Shown here piece by piece: positions 1 through 12,600 of a stretch of DNA of 64,000 nt. The notes under the pieces were generated by a model. It ran no database searches. It was not told where the DNA came from and saw only the letters and a list, made by a program, of their open reading frames with translations. The stretch is from Mycteria americana (lineage: Eukaryota; Chordata; Aves; Ciconiiformes; Ciconiidae): the NCBI RefSeq assembly GCF_035582795.1, contig NC_134370.1:51013501-51077500 (forward strand), written 5' to 3'. Position numbers and translations under genes: made by a program. Each line of letters starts with the position of its first letter. Position 1 is the first letter of the stretch.

Positions 1-3000
1 TTTTAAGTAAGAGTCACACTGAACTGCATACAGACATACACATGCCTGTGCAATACTGAGCCATAGGATTCAAGCCACAAAAGTACAACAGTAGAAGCTA
101 TGGCACTTAAGCTTAGAAGGCAGAAAACAGACCTATGATCTAATCAGAGTAAGCTGTGGATTTCCAAGAGAGCTATCCCATGGCTGTTCTTGTGTCTCCA
201 GCTCCTTCTTGCCTGGCTGGTTGTGCCACAACAACCAAGACCAGAATTCAGCTCCTGAAGTCAAGACATGTAGATTCAGGGCTTTGGGTTAGTCTCTCCT
301 GAATGTAATGGACCACAAGCCCCTCCAGCTCTCTTAGATACGCTCCTATGGCCAAACATAAGTGAGGTTCAGACCTTCACACTAGGAAGGAAGGCAGAAC
401 TGGGGTGGCCATACGTGACGACTGACAGTATGCAATCCAGCATTTCCATCTATTATTGCATCTACCAATTCTGCTGCTCTCCCTCCTTCCCTCACTCTTT
501 GGTAACCCTCAGCATATTATTTTGTACATCTAAACTGCTCATTAAAGAGTAGCAAGTGGTTCAGCAGCTGTTTGTGTTTTCATAAAAAAGAACTTGGCCA
601 TCACGAACTGCTTCTGCCAGTCTTGGATCACCTGTAGGAAGCACTTGTAACCAGCCCTGCGACTGGAGCCAGCTGGCGCAGGACAGTCCTATGGTTTTCA
701 CCTTGCCTGTGCACAACATTGCAAGAAGGCATTCCTAGCACTAAGGTTTGGCTGTAAAAGGCAGACAGGCAATACCTAGTAAGGTTAACTATTCTCAGCT
801 TCATCTGCTTGTCAAACAACTAACTGAAAGTATGTGATCTTTCAGTAGGGTAGATATGATAGAAGCAAAGATACTGAACAATTTCCTGCATTGCGTAGTA
901 ATTTAGAAATACAGTTTTGAGAGACTGAAAGGCCTGAAGGAAGATCATGTCAAGGAAACAAGAAACTTACCTGAGATAAAAATACCACTCATAAAATCCC
1001 ATAACCTGGAAATGGCCAGTTTAACAATAGAGTGACCTTTCTAGAGGAGCCAGTGTCAAACAGAAGACAACAAATATTGAAGCTCTGAAGAACCTGTTTT
1101 ATCTACACAACTAGAGACTCTGAGAGGATGGACTTAATGGCAGTGTGCACTAACATTTCAAACATAGACAATCAAGGTGTATATTCCAGCATAGCTCAAA
1201 CATGAAAATAGGACTCAGTTTAAAGACTTCTGTCTTGGGTCACTGATGCAAACTGCCTGACACCCAAGACTCCTCAAGCATTGTTAGGGTTTCTGAGACA
1301 ACTAGACTACATCTGTCTGTCAGTGCTGTGCCCTTGGTCTACAAAATTCCTCAGACAGTCCTGGGGTTAGACCTTTTACTTACACACAGCACGTTACCAG
1401 TAAACCAGCATGGGTTTGTATCATTTGTGCTACAGCAGGCTGCAACGGAGCCTTGCACCCACCCACTCTCACTGGGCCTCATTGCCAGCAGTCACACCAA
1501 CATGCACCAGCCTCACAAACCTGGGGGGCGGATGGATGAGACCTCACTAGATGGCACTACGACCCAGACTGATCTTAGTTATTGCAGACGTTGAGTTAAT
1601 TTCTTATTTTGGATCCAACTGACCTTGTTTGCTTTCTGTTTACAGTATACACGGTGCTCCATAAAGAGTCTGTTTGTTATGGACACTTATCCATATGTTT
1701 GCTAAAATGTTTTTTAAAGAAAAGTACCCATGCAGTATCAGCATCACCTTTGACAGTGCTCACATCAAAGACTTCTTTTCCATTTTATTTCAGTTTCGTC
1801 TTTGAAGCTAAACACACCAGGAGGAGGGAGTGAGGGTGGTCAGTCAAATCATCACAAAATTTGCAAGTGAAAACTCCAAATGTACTCTCTTATGAGAAGG
1901 CCTCATCTCATCCATTTAATGGGCAGGGAGTATCAAATATTTAATAGCGTCACTTGTGCATACAGACTGATCAGCATCCAGGCTAACCAGCTTGCAATAA
2001 GTGAAACAAAAACCATTCCCATTAACTTTGCAGAGAGCTCAAATAGGCACTGAAAGTTAACTCTCATATACCTGCTCATCAACTCATGTGTTGACACTCC
2101 TTGAAGAACATCTGAAAGCCCACATTCCCAATCTAATTTCCTGCTAGAATAGATGACTCTTCATCTGATTCCTGCATAACTGGGCTGATATGACCCTTTC
2201 CCATGCCCTAGCATGGGAAGCACTTTAGGAATTAATTCGCAAAAAAATCCACAAGATATAACAAGGTATATACAGTAATGGCTGAACAACATTTATTCCA
2301 TGGGAAGAACACAATAGGGCAAAGCACAGTGAAGATAGGAAAAAAAACAAAATAATTTTTTTCTGAGCATATGTTGGATGATGCTGTCAAAACTGTGCAA
2401 GCAAGGCTAAAGCAATCATAAAGACAGAGGGAGTATTTCTAATTCCTTGCAATCTGGAATTGCTGGAAGTGTATCAGCCTCATTTCTTTTTTCCAAAATT
2501 CTTGAGTCCACCATTGTGAAATGTGTCTGTCTGACAATGGCAGAGTTTGATTTAGTAAATAAATTTGGCATTTGGCATGTCAGAAATACGGCTCTTCCTG
2601 GCAGCCTTGAATCTCAACTGCAGAGCTAATTTAACTTTTTCCATATAGTTTGGAAAAACGGCTATTCTGGCTCATTTATAATATGAACAGCTTTCATAAA
2701 AAGACCTACACAACCTATTTTGTATATTATGTAGTCATTAAAGGTCTATTGACTTATTGCAAATGGTGACAGCATCACTTGTTATCTACATTTTTCATTT
2801 CTTTTTTCTGTGTCTCATTCTCATACCTACTGTGATCACAGCAAAGGGCATTGCCATGATGAAGTAATTCTTGGAATAACAAATACAAACAGAGTATTTA
2901 TTAATCCAAAAATGAAAGACAAATTAGAAAACAAGAGCTAATAGGAAATAGTTTCCCAATACAGGAGCCAAGTGTCATTGTTGTGCCTCTCAATCTGTAC

Positions 3001-4321
3001 TTGGAGTTTGTTCTGCGTGTGGTGTGTTACAGGCTGGACAAAATGAATAAATGGGGATGGGCTGATTTTGAGGAGAGAAGCAGTGGGGACCCCAGAGGTC
3101 TTTGCTTTTTTAATCAGATTAGCAGAACTCAAAGGTAAGCGAGACAGAGCAGAATTTCCTTTGCTGATGAACTGCAGAACATGTGCTGGCCAACTAAATG
3201 TGCATAGCCATTTTCAAAACAGGGATATTTACACATGAAGATGTTTACCCATGTCCGTCTACTTGCAATACTCGACCTGTGTGTCCACTGCAACTGCTAC
3301 CATACTGAAAACACAAACATGAGCAAGGAGCTGCTCTTTTTAGCATACTTAAGCCTGAGCACTGCAGAAAGCAGCAGTAATAATCTTGGCTGGTGGTCAT
3401 GGCAGTCTCAGTGTACTACATTCAATAGAGCTCACATACATATCTCCTGAAGGACAGCACATGTTCAGATGTATCATGGAAAACAACAAAAGAGTAAATT
3501 TTCAAACTAAATTAGTATTTTGCTAATCTAAATTACTCAGGAAGATGGTCTGCAGCGAGATCACTTCATATGCCCTGAGGCATAGGAGAAACATATAGCT
3601 CTTAAACAGATGTAACAGAGGGCTGATTTGGTTATGGACTTGGCTATGGCACTGTCCAGGTCTAATCACAAATGTCTCCACAAGAAGTGTGTTCTTCTCT
3701 AATTTTCCCTCCCTATGGCCATTTACCCTATCACTGTCTAATTTTGATGGCACTATGCCCTGGGAAGCAATGTCCCCCCTTTTTTTCTGTTCCCAATTCT
3801 ACACACAGAGATTGGGAGGAAAAATTGGTACAGAAGAATACGACTGAATATAACTGTGCTGATAACAGTGCATCTTCTGCCCTTTGAAATATACCTCAAT
3901 AGAGGGAATTATATGTTTTTAAAGCAGTTCTGTTTGTACACTGTGAGACTGAGGTAGTGTTTAATATACTTCATTGTGTTTGTCATATTGAGGTGCCATA
4001 GAAGCCAAAGTTTCAGTGTAATTTGGAGAAAATCAGCCTGTACTGCAAACTCCTGGTTAGCTAGATCACAGTTGGATGGTGATAATATTTTGGTACCGTT
4101 GCTACAGGGAACTCTTGTAGCATAAGCTGCCCAAGCTCCACTACCCTCTCAGCTGAGAACAGCAGAACTGAAAGTTTTACAATGAACTGCTCTAGAGAAA
4201 AACAAGGTAGAAAAACTGAGGAACAGAAATAATGGATCTGCTAAGCAAATCTATATTCAGGCCAGATAGCATCCTGCACTTGATCCTGCTTTTAAAAAGG
4301 ATTCACAGTCCTTAACTGCAT
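1..4321. other. Intergenic, no recognisable gene
   Basis: This is AT-rich single-copy-looking sequence. The open frames are all under about 90 codons, overlap on both strands, and show no domain, splice-consistent exon chain or codon bias that I can recognise. No RNA gene or clear repeat was seen. In human the next gene on this side of CA12 is USP3, at a large distance, and none of its exons are apparent here. Confidence 0.6.
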
Positions 4322-4376
4322 CAGGTGGGGAGTGCTGCCTGCTAACTGGGGCAGGGCCTCAGACTCTGGGGACTGT

Positions 4377-4922
4377 AAGGCAGATATTGTGGTGGGAGTC
4401 TGTTACAGACCCCCCAACCAGGATGAGGAGACAGATGAACTATTCTATAAGCAGCTGGGAGAAGCCTCATGATCGCTAGCCCTTGTTCTTGTGGGGGACT
4501 TCAACCTGCCGGATGTCTGCTGGAAATACAATACAGCAGAGAGGAAACAGTCTAGGAGGTTCCTAGAGCGTGTGGCAGATAACTTCCTGACACAGCTGGT
4601 GAGTGAGCCAACGAGGGAAGGTGCCCCGTTGGACCTGTTGTTCACAAACAGAGAAGGACTTGTGAGCCATGTGATGGTTGGAGGCCGTCTTGGGCAGAGT
4701 GATCACGAAATGACAGAGTTTTTGATACGTGGTGAAGTAGCGAGGGGGATCAGCAAAACTGCCACCTTAGACTTCCAGCGGGCGGACTTTGGCCTGTTTA
4801 GGAGACTGGTCGAGAGAGTCCCCTGGGAGGCAGCCCTAAAGGGCAAAGGAGTCCAGGAAGGCTGGACATTCTTTAAGGAGGAAGTCCTAAAAGCACAAGA
4901 CCAGGATGTCCCCAGGTGCTGA
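4377..4922 (+). pseudogene. CR1 endonuclease domain fragment
   Basis: This is the C-terminal half of the apurinic-like endonuclease that nicks the target site in CR1 retrotransposition. Visible family motifs are VGVCYRPPNQDEE near the start, the VGDFNLPD segment just after 4490, and SDHEM near 4700, which is the SDH catalytic motif of this fold. TGA at 4470 splits the first segment and TGA at 4920 ends the second. Sequence after 4922 continues in the same frame (KTSWWGRR, then basic residues) into the reverse transcriptase, so this is one decayed ORF2 and not a separate gene. The N-terminal catalytic part of the endonuclease is missing. Confidence 0.85.
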
Positions 4923-6854
4923 AAGACAAGCTGGTGGGGAAGAAGAACGGCCTCGCTGACTAGAGAGCTCTGGCTCGAACTCAGGAAAAAGAGGAGAGTC
5001 TACGACCTCTGGAAGAAGGGGCGGGCAACTCGGGAGGACTACAAAGGTGTAACGAGGCTGTGCAGGGAGAAAATTAGAAGGGCCAAAGCTGAGCTAGAGC
5101 TCAGTCTGGCTACTGCTGTAAAAGACAACAAAAAATACTTCTTCAAATATATTAGCAGCAAAAGGAGAGCTAAGGAGAATCTCCAGCCCCTAGTAGACTG
5201 GGGAGGGAACACAGTGACCAAGGATGAGGAAAAGGCTGAGGGACTTAATGCCTTCTTTGCCTCAGTCTTTAATAGCAGGGCCAATTGTTCTCTGGGTACC
5301 CAGCCCCCAGAGTTGGAAGATAGGGATGGGGACCAGAATGGAGCCCACATAATCCAGGGGGAAATGGTGAGTGACCTGCTGCACCACTTAGACATTCACA
5401 AGTCTATGGGGCCTGATGAGATCCACCCGAGAGTACTGAAGGAACTGGCAGATGTGCTCACCAAGCCCCTTTCCATCATTTACCAGCAGTCCTGGCTAAC
5501 TGGGGAGGTCCCAGCTGACTGGAGATTAGCGAATGTGACACCCATCTACAAGAAGGGCCGGAAGGAGGACCCGGGGAACTACAGGCCTGTCAGCCTGACC
5601 TCGGTACCGGGGAAGCTGATGGAGCAGATCATCCTGAGTGCTGTCACACGGCATGTAGAGAATAACCAAGGGATCAAGCCCAGCCAGCATGTGTTCAGGA
5701 AAGGCAGGTCCTGCTTGACCAACCTGATCTCCTTCTACAACAAGGTGACCTGCCTAGTGGATGAGGGAAAGGCTGTGGATGTTGTCTATCTAGACTTCAG
5801 TAAAGCCTTTGACACGGTTTCCCACAGCATTCTCCTGGAGAAACTGGCTGCTCATGGCTTGGATGGGTGTACTCTTCGCTGGGTAAAGAACTGGCTGGAT
5901 GGCCGGGCCCAAAGAGTGGTGGTGAATGGAGTTTACTCCAGTTGGCGGCCGGTCACAAGCGGTGTTCCCCAGGGCTCTGTGTTGGGGCCAGTTCTGTTTA
6001 ACATCTTTATCAATGATCTGGACCAAGGGATCGAGTGCACCCTCAGTAAGTTTGCAGATGACACCAAGTTGTGTGGGAGTGTTGATCTGCTTGAGGGGAG
6101 GAAGGCTCTACAGAGGGAGCTGGACAGGCTGGATTGATGGGCCGAGGTCAATTGTATAGGGTTCAACAAGGCTAAGTGCAAGGTCCTGCCCTTGGGCCAC
6201 AGCAAGCCCATGCAACGCTACAGGCTTGGGGAAGAGTGGCTGGAAAGCTGCCTGGCAGAGAAGGACCTGGGAGTGTTGGTTGACAGCCGCCTGAATATGA
6301 GCCAGCAGTGTGCCCAGGTGGCCAAGAAAGCCAATGGCATCCTGGCTTGTACCAGGAATAGTGTGGCCAGCAGGACTAGGGAAGTGATTGTCCCCCTCTA
6401 CTTGGCACTGGTGAGGCTGCACCTTGAATGCTGTGTTCAGTTTTGGGCCCCTCACTACAAGAGAGACATTGAGGTGCTGGAGTGTGTCCAGAGAAGGGCA
6501 ACGAAGCTGGTGAAGGGTCTGGAGCAGAAGTCTTATGAGGAGCAGCTGAGGGAGCTGGGATTGTTTAGCCTGGAGAAAAGGAGGCTGAGGGGAGACCTTA
6601 TTGCTCTCTACAACTACCTGAAAGGAGGTTATAGAGAGGTGGGGGTCGGTTTCTTCTCCCAGGTAACAAGTGACAGGACAAGAGGAAATGGTCTCAAGTT
6701 GCACCAGGGGAGGTTTAGACTGGATACTAGGAAATTTTTCTTCCCTGAAAGGGTTATCAAGCATTGGAACAGGCTGCCCAGGGAAGTGGTTGAGTTGCCA
6801 TCCCTGGAGGTATTTAAAGGACATTTGGATGAGGTGCTTAGGGACATGGTGTAG
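4923..6854 (+). pseudogene. CR1 reverse transcriptase (ORF2) with one internal stop
   Basis: This is the reverse transcriptase of the CR1 LINE, which copies element RNA at the nicked target. The frame is open from 4923 to TGA at 6136, then again to the stop at about 6852. Motifs in order are [13 protein letters not shown] (about 5577), [11 protein letters not shown] (about 5788, first catalytic Asp), [13 protein letters not shown] (about 5961) and FADD at 6051-6062, the catalytic Asp pair. After the stop the same frame carries the usual CR1 C-terminal region, including [47 protein letters not shown] and [11 protein letters not shown]. The first methionine usable in this frame is at 5214. The frame between the stops is well preserved, suggesting a fairly young copy. 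It is non-functional because of the stops and the truncation. Confidence 0.9.
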
Positions 6855-6938
6855 TGGTGGTCTTGGCAGTGTTAGGTTTACGGTTGGACTTGATGATCTT
6901 AAAGGTCTTTTCCAACCTATACGATTCTGTGATTCTGT

Positions 6939-9376
6939 AAGTTCAATTTTTCTCCAACATTGGGACATTAGGCAACCTATCATTCATCCCTTGCATTCCT
7001 TTGCCCCATGTTTAAAATGGGAAATCACAACTAGGAAGAAACAGGATATGGAATCGTCTTATATTACAGTATACTTGCACTTCTGCAGATCCATTCAACA
7101 GGGAATCTCATAGCAATACTGAGTCTTCTCTGAAGCCCATGGTCCTGCTGGGTGGTTGTGTTTTGGTTTTTTTCTCCATTATTCACAGCATCTTTCATCC
7201 TCCCTGTTCTTAGCTCTCCTTATTGCACATTACATTGTAAACATGTATTTTAATATGGCAAACACCCACATTCATGGAAGACGTTTTTCAGCATAATGAG
7301 TTGCCTTAAACTTGTCCTATGCACTTTCCAGGATGACTATCACATTAGTCTGTATGTTACTACTGCCTTCACAAACACCACTAAAGTTAGGAGACAGTGC
7401 ACGTTAAAGATTGGTAAACCCACACCACAAAATTTCAACCTGACCTTTCACACTGGGGATCCAAATATACTACTTCTCATGAGCCCCACCACTCTATGAA
7501 AACCCTGCTCTTTCTGCGCCTTGGACTGAGGCTGAGATGAAAACCAACTGCTAGCAACCCAACATTTCTTAAAGATCAAATAAAATGGCAAGCCCTGTGT
7601 GGTTTGTGCAGAATACAGGTAGGTAACTGTGTCAGGGAGTTTTTTTTTTTTTTCTTTTTCTGTGGCTTGTATTTTGCAAGCAAAGAGCTTTCTATCCAGC
7701 TAGCCTTGAAAGCACAAGCACTGCCTGGACTTCCTCCCAAGGATGTGAAGCCAAACTATAGCAGAAAATGGGGAAGGAGAGGTGTAGATTGTGAAAATGC
7801 AAAGAAGAGCTGAGGGAGATTCTAAGAATCAGAGCATACTTCAGCATGGTGAAATTTTCAAGAACACTGGCAGAAAAGAGGAAGGAAGGAGATATGAAAA
7901 CACAGTTTGGCAGATAGCTCAGTCCACACCCTCCTACACAACAGGGTCTTATTGTAGAGGAGGTAATTTTCAACTGTAATTGATACCAGCCTTAGCAGCT
8001 TGTCAGACAGGTTGCCAGTTATGTGAAGGCTGATGACAAAGTTTCTTCTACAGAAACCTACAAAATTTTATTTCCAAACTTCTGACAGGTTAGAGAAGGT
8101 CCTGCATGCAGCCGCAACTGTGTGCTGATAGCCCACATGCTTCAACATACTCAGCATGCCCCTCTGTACTAACATGTAGACAGTGTCCCTCTTTTTTGGA
8201 CAATGGCACTTAAAAAGCCATGTTAAAAACATTTTCAGTATAGCTCACGCCCTCTCCCTCTCCTGGGTGAACCAAACAAGCAAAATTACAATCTAGGTTT
8301 ACAAAATACTAAGGAGAAGTATGAGAGAGGAACTGTACTCAACAACAGCTGCTTTCTAAAAGGCTACAAGACATTAATTACTTGCTGCTGCTCTCTGCAG
8401 CCTGCCTCTGCCTAGCTTGGGCACATAGGGCTACAGATGAACAGTAGCAATAGACCAGAATCATGCTCTACAGCAGGTCCCTACCTGGGATCAAGACAGA
8501 AGTGAGCCATGCTCCAGTCAGCTTTCCTTTCCCTTTATCAGCCTCATAAATGATGGTAGGAAAAAATAAGCAAGTCTAATAACATTGAGCAATTAAGCAG
8601 CAGTTGATAAATAAAGATGCTGAAAATAAAGTTTGACCAATCAAAATTAATACATGCTACAAAGCTGTTACTGAGACGTAGTAAGCGGTTAATAACAATT
8701 ATAAATAATTATGTACTTAATTAAAACATAGCCTCTCCAATCCCACCTTCCGCTCCTCAGCTATCCATGGTGCACTCAGTTTAAGAGGTTATTCCTCAGT
8801 CACCTTCAGGAGAGGACATTAATTTATACCCTGTGCTCCTCTTTACCCCTCTCCATACATGTCCTGAACATAACATTGGACTCTGAGGCTGTTTCTTCAT
8901 GAATTTTCACTCCTCCCTGTTTCATGTGTTCTCCTGGTTCCAAGAGCTTTCAGCTTAAAAAAAAAATCTCTTCCTGACAAGCTGGACAGTTTTCGTGGCA
9001 AGTGTCCATGGCCCTGCTGAGTTATTAAGAGTCCTGCACACAGCCTCACTTCTCTTCCCCTCCCTCCAGTCCTCACAGTGGCCCATTATGCTAAATCACA
9101 CTGATCCAAAAATGGGAGTTGAAGGAGACACTCTGAAATAGGCTAGAAAAACTCTACTGTGGTATGGCCTATAAGAGTACAGTATTTTTAAGCATTTGTG
9201 TCTCTGCTAAATAATTTCTGAAGTTCCACATTTAAATTCCCTAAGTGCTGGAGTCTTCCCTGTGAGGAGCTCACTAAAACTGAGGTAATGAAGGATATGA
9301 TCAGTTTTCTTAGGGTGCTGTGACCTAGAGGCAGGTCTGATTACATCATTTGTTTTGGGTTGAGTCTCAGGAGCTT
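6939..9376. other. Intergenic upstream region of CA12
   Basis: No gene was recognised. A run of T with one C interruption lies near 7640. A block at about 8540-8740 is very AT-rich and dense in TTAATTA/CAATTA-type motifs, and could be a regulatory element of CA12, but this is inference only. ORFs here are short and overlap on both strands. Confidence 0.5.
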
Positions 9377-9383
9377 TATAAAA
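9377..9383 (+). promoter_or_regulatory. CA12 TATA box candidate
   Basis: TATAAAA lies 166 bases upstream of the CA12 start codon, inside CTTTATAAAAAG. A start of transcription about 30 bases downstream would give a 5' UTR of roughly 140 bases. There is no CpG island here, so CA12 appears to have a focused, TATA-type, regulated promoter in contrast to the island at 45.8-47.3 kb. The transcription start is inferred, not observed. Confidence 0.5.
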
Positions 9384-9548
9384 AGCAGTCCTAAAAGCAA
9401 GGAGAGAGACAAGGGGAGAGAAGGGCAATAACTGATTAGCAGAAGCTCTGTATGTGCATTCTGCTATTTGCCACATATCTACAAGGGAGTTTCTTCAGAG
9501 TGCAGAGAAACCCGTGAACTGTCGGAATATTATAAGTCTTTCCTTGAG

Positions 9549-9639
9549 ATGTCAGCCAAGAGCTTCAGTATAGTCACAGTCGCTGCTGTGCTTATTTTCT
9601 TCCTAAAGATACAACTCTCAATGCAAGCGCCGTTGAATG
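9549..9639 (+). CDS. CA12: CA12 exon 1, signal peptide
   Basis: This exon encodes residues 1-30 plus one base of codon 31: basic MSAK, hydrophobic core [12 protein letters not shown], then APLNG, which aligns with the APVNG start of mature human CA12. The donor is G|GTAAAG. I chose the ATG at 9549 because the in-frame upstream sequence (from 9468) has no signal-peptide character and the TATA box fits this start. Confidence 0.9.
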
Positions 9640-12600
9640 GTAAAGTCTTTCAGCTTTCTATTTTATTGTCACTTGTAACTTAGGGCAGCTAATGTATGCA
9701 GAAAACTAGCATCTTTTAAGTATTACTATTTCAATACCATGCTCAAAGTTGTATATTGTTGCAGTCTGCAGTTGTTTGGTGTTAGTATCTTTATTTAGAT
9801 TTCTCAGAATAGGTATTCTGATATATACAGGGAAAAGAAATTTGTCCTCTGATTTAGTTTGCGTTACAGACTTCTTGCATGCTCAGTATGCCTTGCTTTG
9901 TGATCTTTTTGTTTCTCATAGAATGAAGCAGAGACTGGCCCTTCTCAGAGTTAGTGGAAGCATCACACCTTTCCCACCTTTCCCTCTGCCCTGTTTATTT
10001 TTAAACCAGAGGAAAAGAATGCAATCCCTGTGAAGCACCCTATATACTAGACCTCATTCTCTTATATTTAAACAGGACCAGTTTCAGGCGGTCAGCGCTC
10101 CTCACTCTCTTTTTAGGCATTAATGTTCATCTATTCAAGCTGATTATAATCAATTTTCATCCATTCAAGCTAATTATAATCTACCTAGTGTTGAGGATAT
10201 GAGGGTTATGAGGATATGAGGGATATAGGATATGAGGGAGAATCATTGCAAAGGGTTGTGTGAGAGGATTTACTCAGCATGCATATTCATGGCATGAAAA
10301 TCCTGAAGGCTCAAGCGTAATCCAGAGCAGTCAGCTTCATACAGAGCTCTGCCAAGACAAGCATTTTACCAGGTTTGTCATGTGAGCTACATAAGGGGTA
10401 GAATTCAAACTTTTAAGGTTACCTTCTTATTTTGGGCATATATCCTCTGAAAAATGGCTGTATTCTCTAGCAGAATCTCCCACCGGAACGACAGAGGTTC
10501 CTGGAGCTTGGTCCTTTCCAGAATAACAGAATAAAGCTTGGTGCTTCTGAGGTGCTTTCTCTGACAAGACAGAAGGTTTGGAAGTGAAAGGATGTGTCGA
10601 AAAGATATGTCTTATGATACATCCTGAAGGGAATGCTGGAGAATTCCTATCTTAGAATTAGACACCCTGCACCAAGAAATGGCAAGAGCTACAGCACCTG
10701 CCTGTCTCTGACATCTTCCCAAGTCAGAGACACAACTAACATAGATTATCACAACTAAAACCATTCCCACTTTCCCAGCTCCCAAGTGACACTGGAAATG
10801 TATTAATTCCCTGGATGAGTGAAACACATGTACACTGGCTCTAGGAACCTCCTCTGCCATGCATGGGCATGTAACTGTGTTAGTCATCAGCGCTCACCCC
10901 AACATGAACAAAGAGGCAGGAGAGTGCTCATAGGTATGGAGGTGTTGGTAGTTCCCTTCTAGATGTGAATCAGACACTCTACTGACTCTCCTCCAATTTT
11001 GGGAGACTGTGTGACAGTCTGCCTCATCCTCACTTCATTATCAAGCAGAGTAAGGGTAACAGCAACCTTGCTCACAGTCTGAGGATGGCAGCAAAGCACT
11101 TTTGCCACTCTGCATGTTCATTCAGACAAAATCAAGAAGATTCTGCCATCTGGTCATCTATTCATCTCCTGATCTAAGTTAGATGAAATAAGCGTTAAAC
11201 GTGCCTCAGCCCTACCTACCCTAGTTGCTATTATTGTGCTCATCAGTGAAGTGTAATGGTAGTGAATTGCAGATCATCAAAATACTCACAGGCTAAGGAA
11301 AATTTCACTTGGCAAAAGACTTTAAGCTTTCATTTATTTTTGTTTCAATTGGCATAAACGCCCAAAACATTTAAAATCTTTGAAATTGACTCTTTTAAGG
11401 TTCTAGATTATAAAAATCATAGTTTTGACACTTCTTACACATTTTAATGGACAGTAAGAGCACAAGCAGAGAGTAGGTATGGTAGTTAAGCCAATATTCT
11501 TCAAACCCTGCTCAGATGAAGATGTGGCAATTTCTAAAACCCGTTGACAGTCAGTTGCTATCTTCATACAAGTTTTACCTACAGAACGTGCTGAACAGAG
11601 GACACAAGCACCCCCAAAAAAACTCAGTAAGAGATAATCCCTTGTAGAGAGAAGGGGAGAGGAGAATGAGGTTTCTCATCTTGAAATTGAAGACAGTGCA
11701 TGAATTCTTCTACACGAGGAACCTTGGGACTTCAGCCAGCATGATTACACAGACCTCATTTTGAAAATTCCAGTGTAAAAGAACAAGGCACACTGGTCCT
11801 AATGAACTGGAAGCAGAGCGCTTAGTGTTCCCAGCACATATCAATGCAAAAGAGCTAAGTGCAGCTGTTTTGCACATCCCTAGAAATCAACCCCAAACAT
11901 TTCACAAGACATTCTTTGGAGAAGAGCTGTATCTGTGACCATGCTTCAGAGTACAAGAAATGCAGCCAAGAATCATGTACTGAGCAGACATGTGCACGTA
12001 AGGATAAGTATTTGCCTGCATGCATGCACACGCACACAGACACACTGAGTGTTTGCAAGACTTGTAATTCAGGACTGTTTTCTAAGCAGAAATAAAATTA
12101 AATTTGCGGAGAGTAAAGATCTGCATTAGCCTGATAACCAAAACTGTTCAGGTCTGTCAGGACAAGCACCTGTAATTACACAGCAAGCTGAATGACTCTA
12201 AGTAGGTTTCAGGACAAAAAAAAAAAAAATTTAAAAGAGCATTTAATAAGTCAAGACATTTCCAAAGACATGCAGACACACTGTCCCAGGTTCAGTTCCT
12301 TAAGCAATGGATGAATATTGATCATTTTAACACTCACTCAACCCCCCAGGATTCTCTGAGTTAGATGGGTTCATGTATCACACTCCCTTTTTTCAAAGTC
12401 CTATCTGTTTCAGTTGGCAAATCCCAGAGCCGCTGTACAGAAATGACTGTCCATCATTTCTCAATGTAGCAACTGGCAATCCAGTGATGTTTTTCAAACT
12501 CCTCAATTAGGCATGAGGGGGTTCATTATAGCTACACCCCATTTATATTCCTTAGTTTCCTAACCAGAAAAAAATCAGGGATGTACCTATATACAGAGTC

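Larger units (their letters stand above)
4322..6938 (+). mobile_element. CR1 LINE retrotransposon, 5'-truncated
   Basis: This is a non-LTR retrotransposon of the CR1 clade, inserted in + orientation. The copy starts inside the endonuclease domain and runs through the reverse transcriptase and the C-terminal part to the 3' UTR. The 3' end carries the CR1 hallmark, two copies of GATTCTGT at 6923-6938, with no poly(A). One frame (codons starting at multiples of 3) is readable from about 4323 to 6854. It is interrupted only by TGA at 4470, 4920 and 6136. The left boundary is where the translated similarity fades and is uncertain by some tens of bases. No target-site duplication was recognised, as is usual for CR1. 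The copy is dead: it lacks the 5' part of the element and has in-frame stops. Confidence 0.95.

Noticed and set aside
6108..6983. 291-codon open frame on the - strand
   Set aside because: It is the antisense of the CR1 reverse-transcriptase C-terminal region. The well-preserved sense frame explains it.
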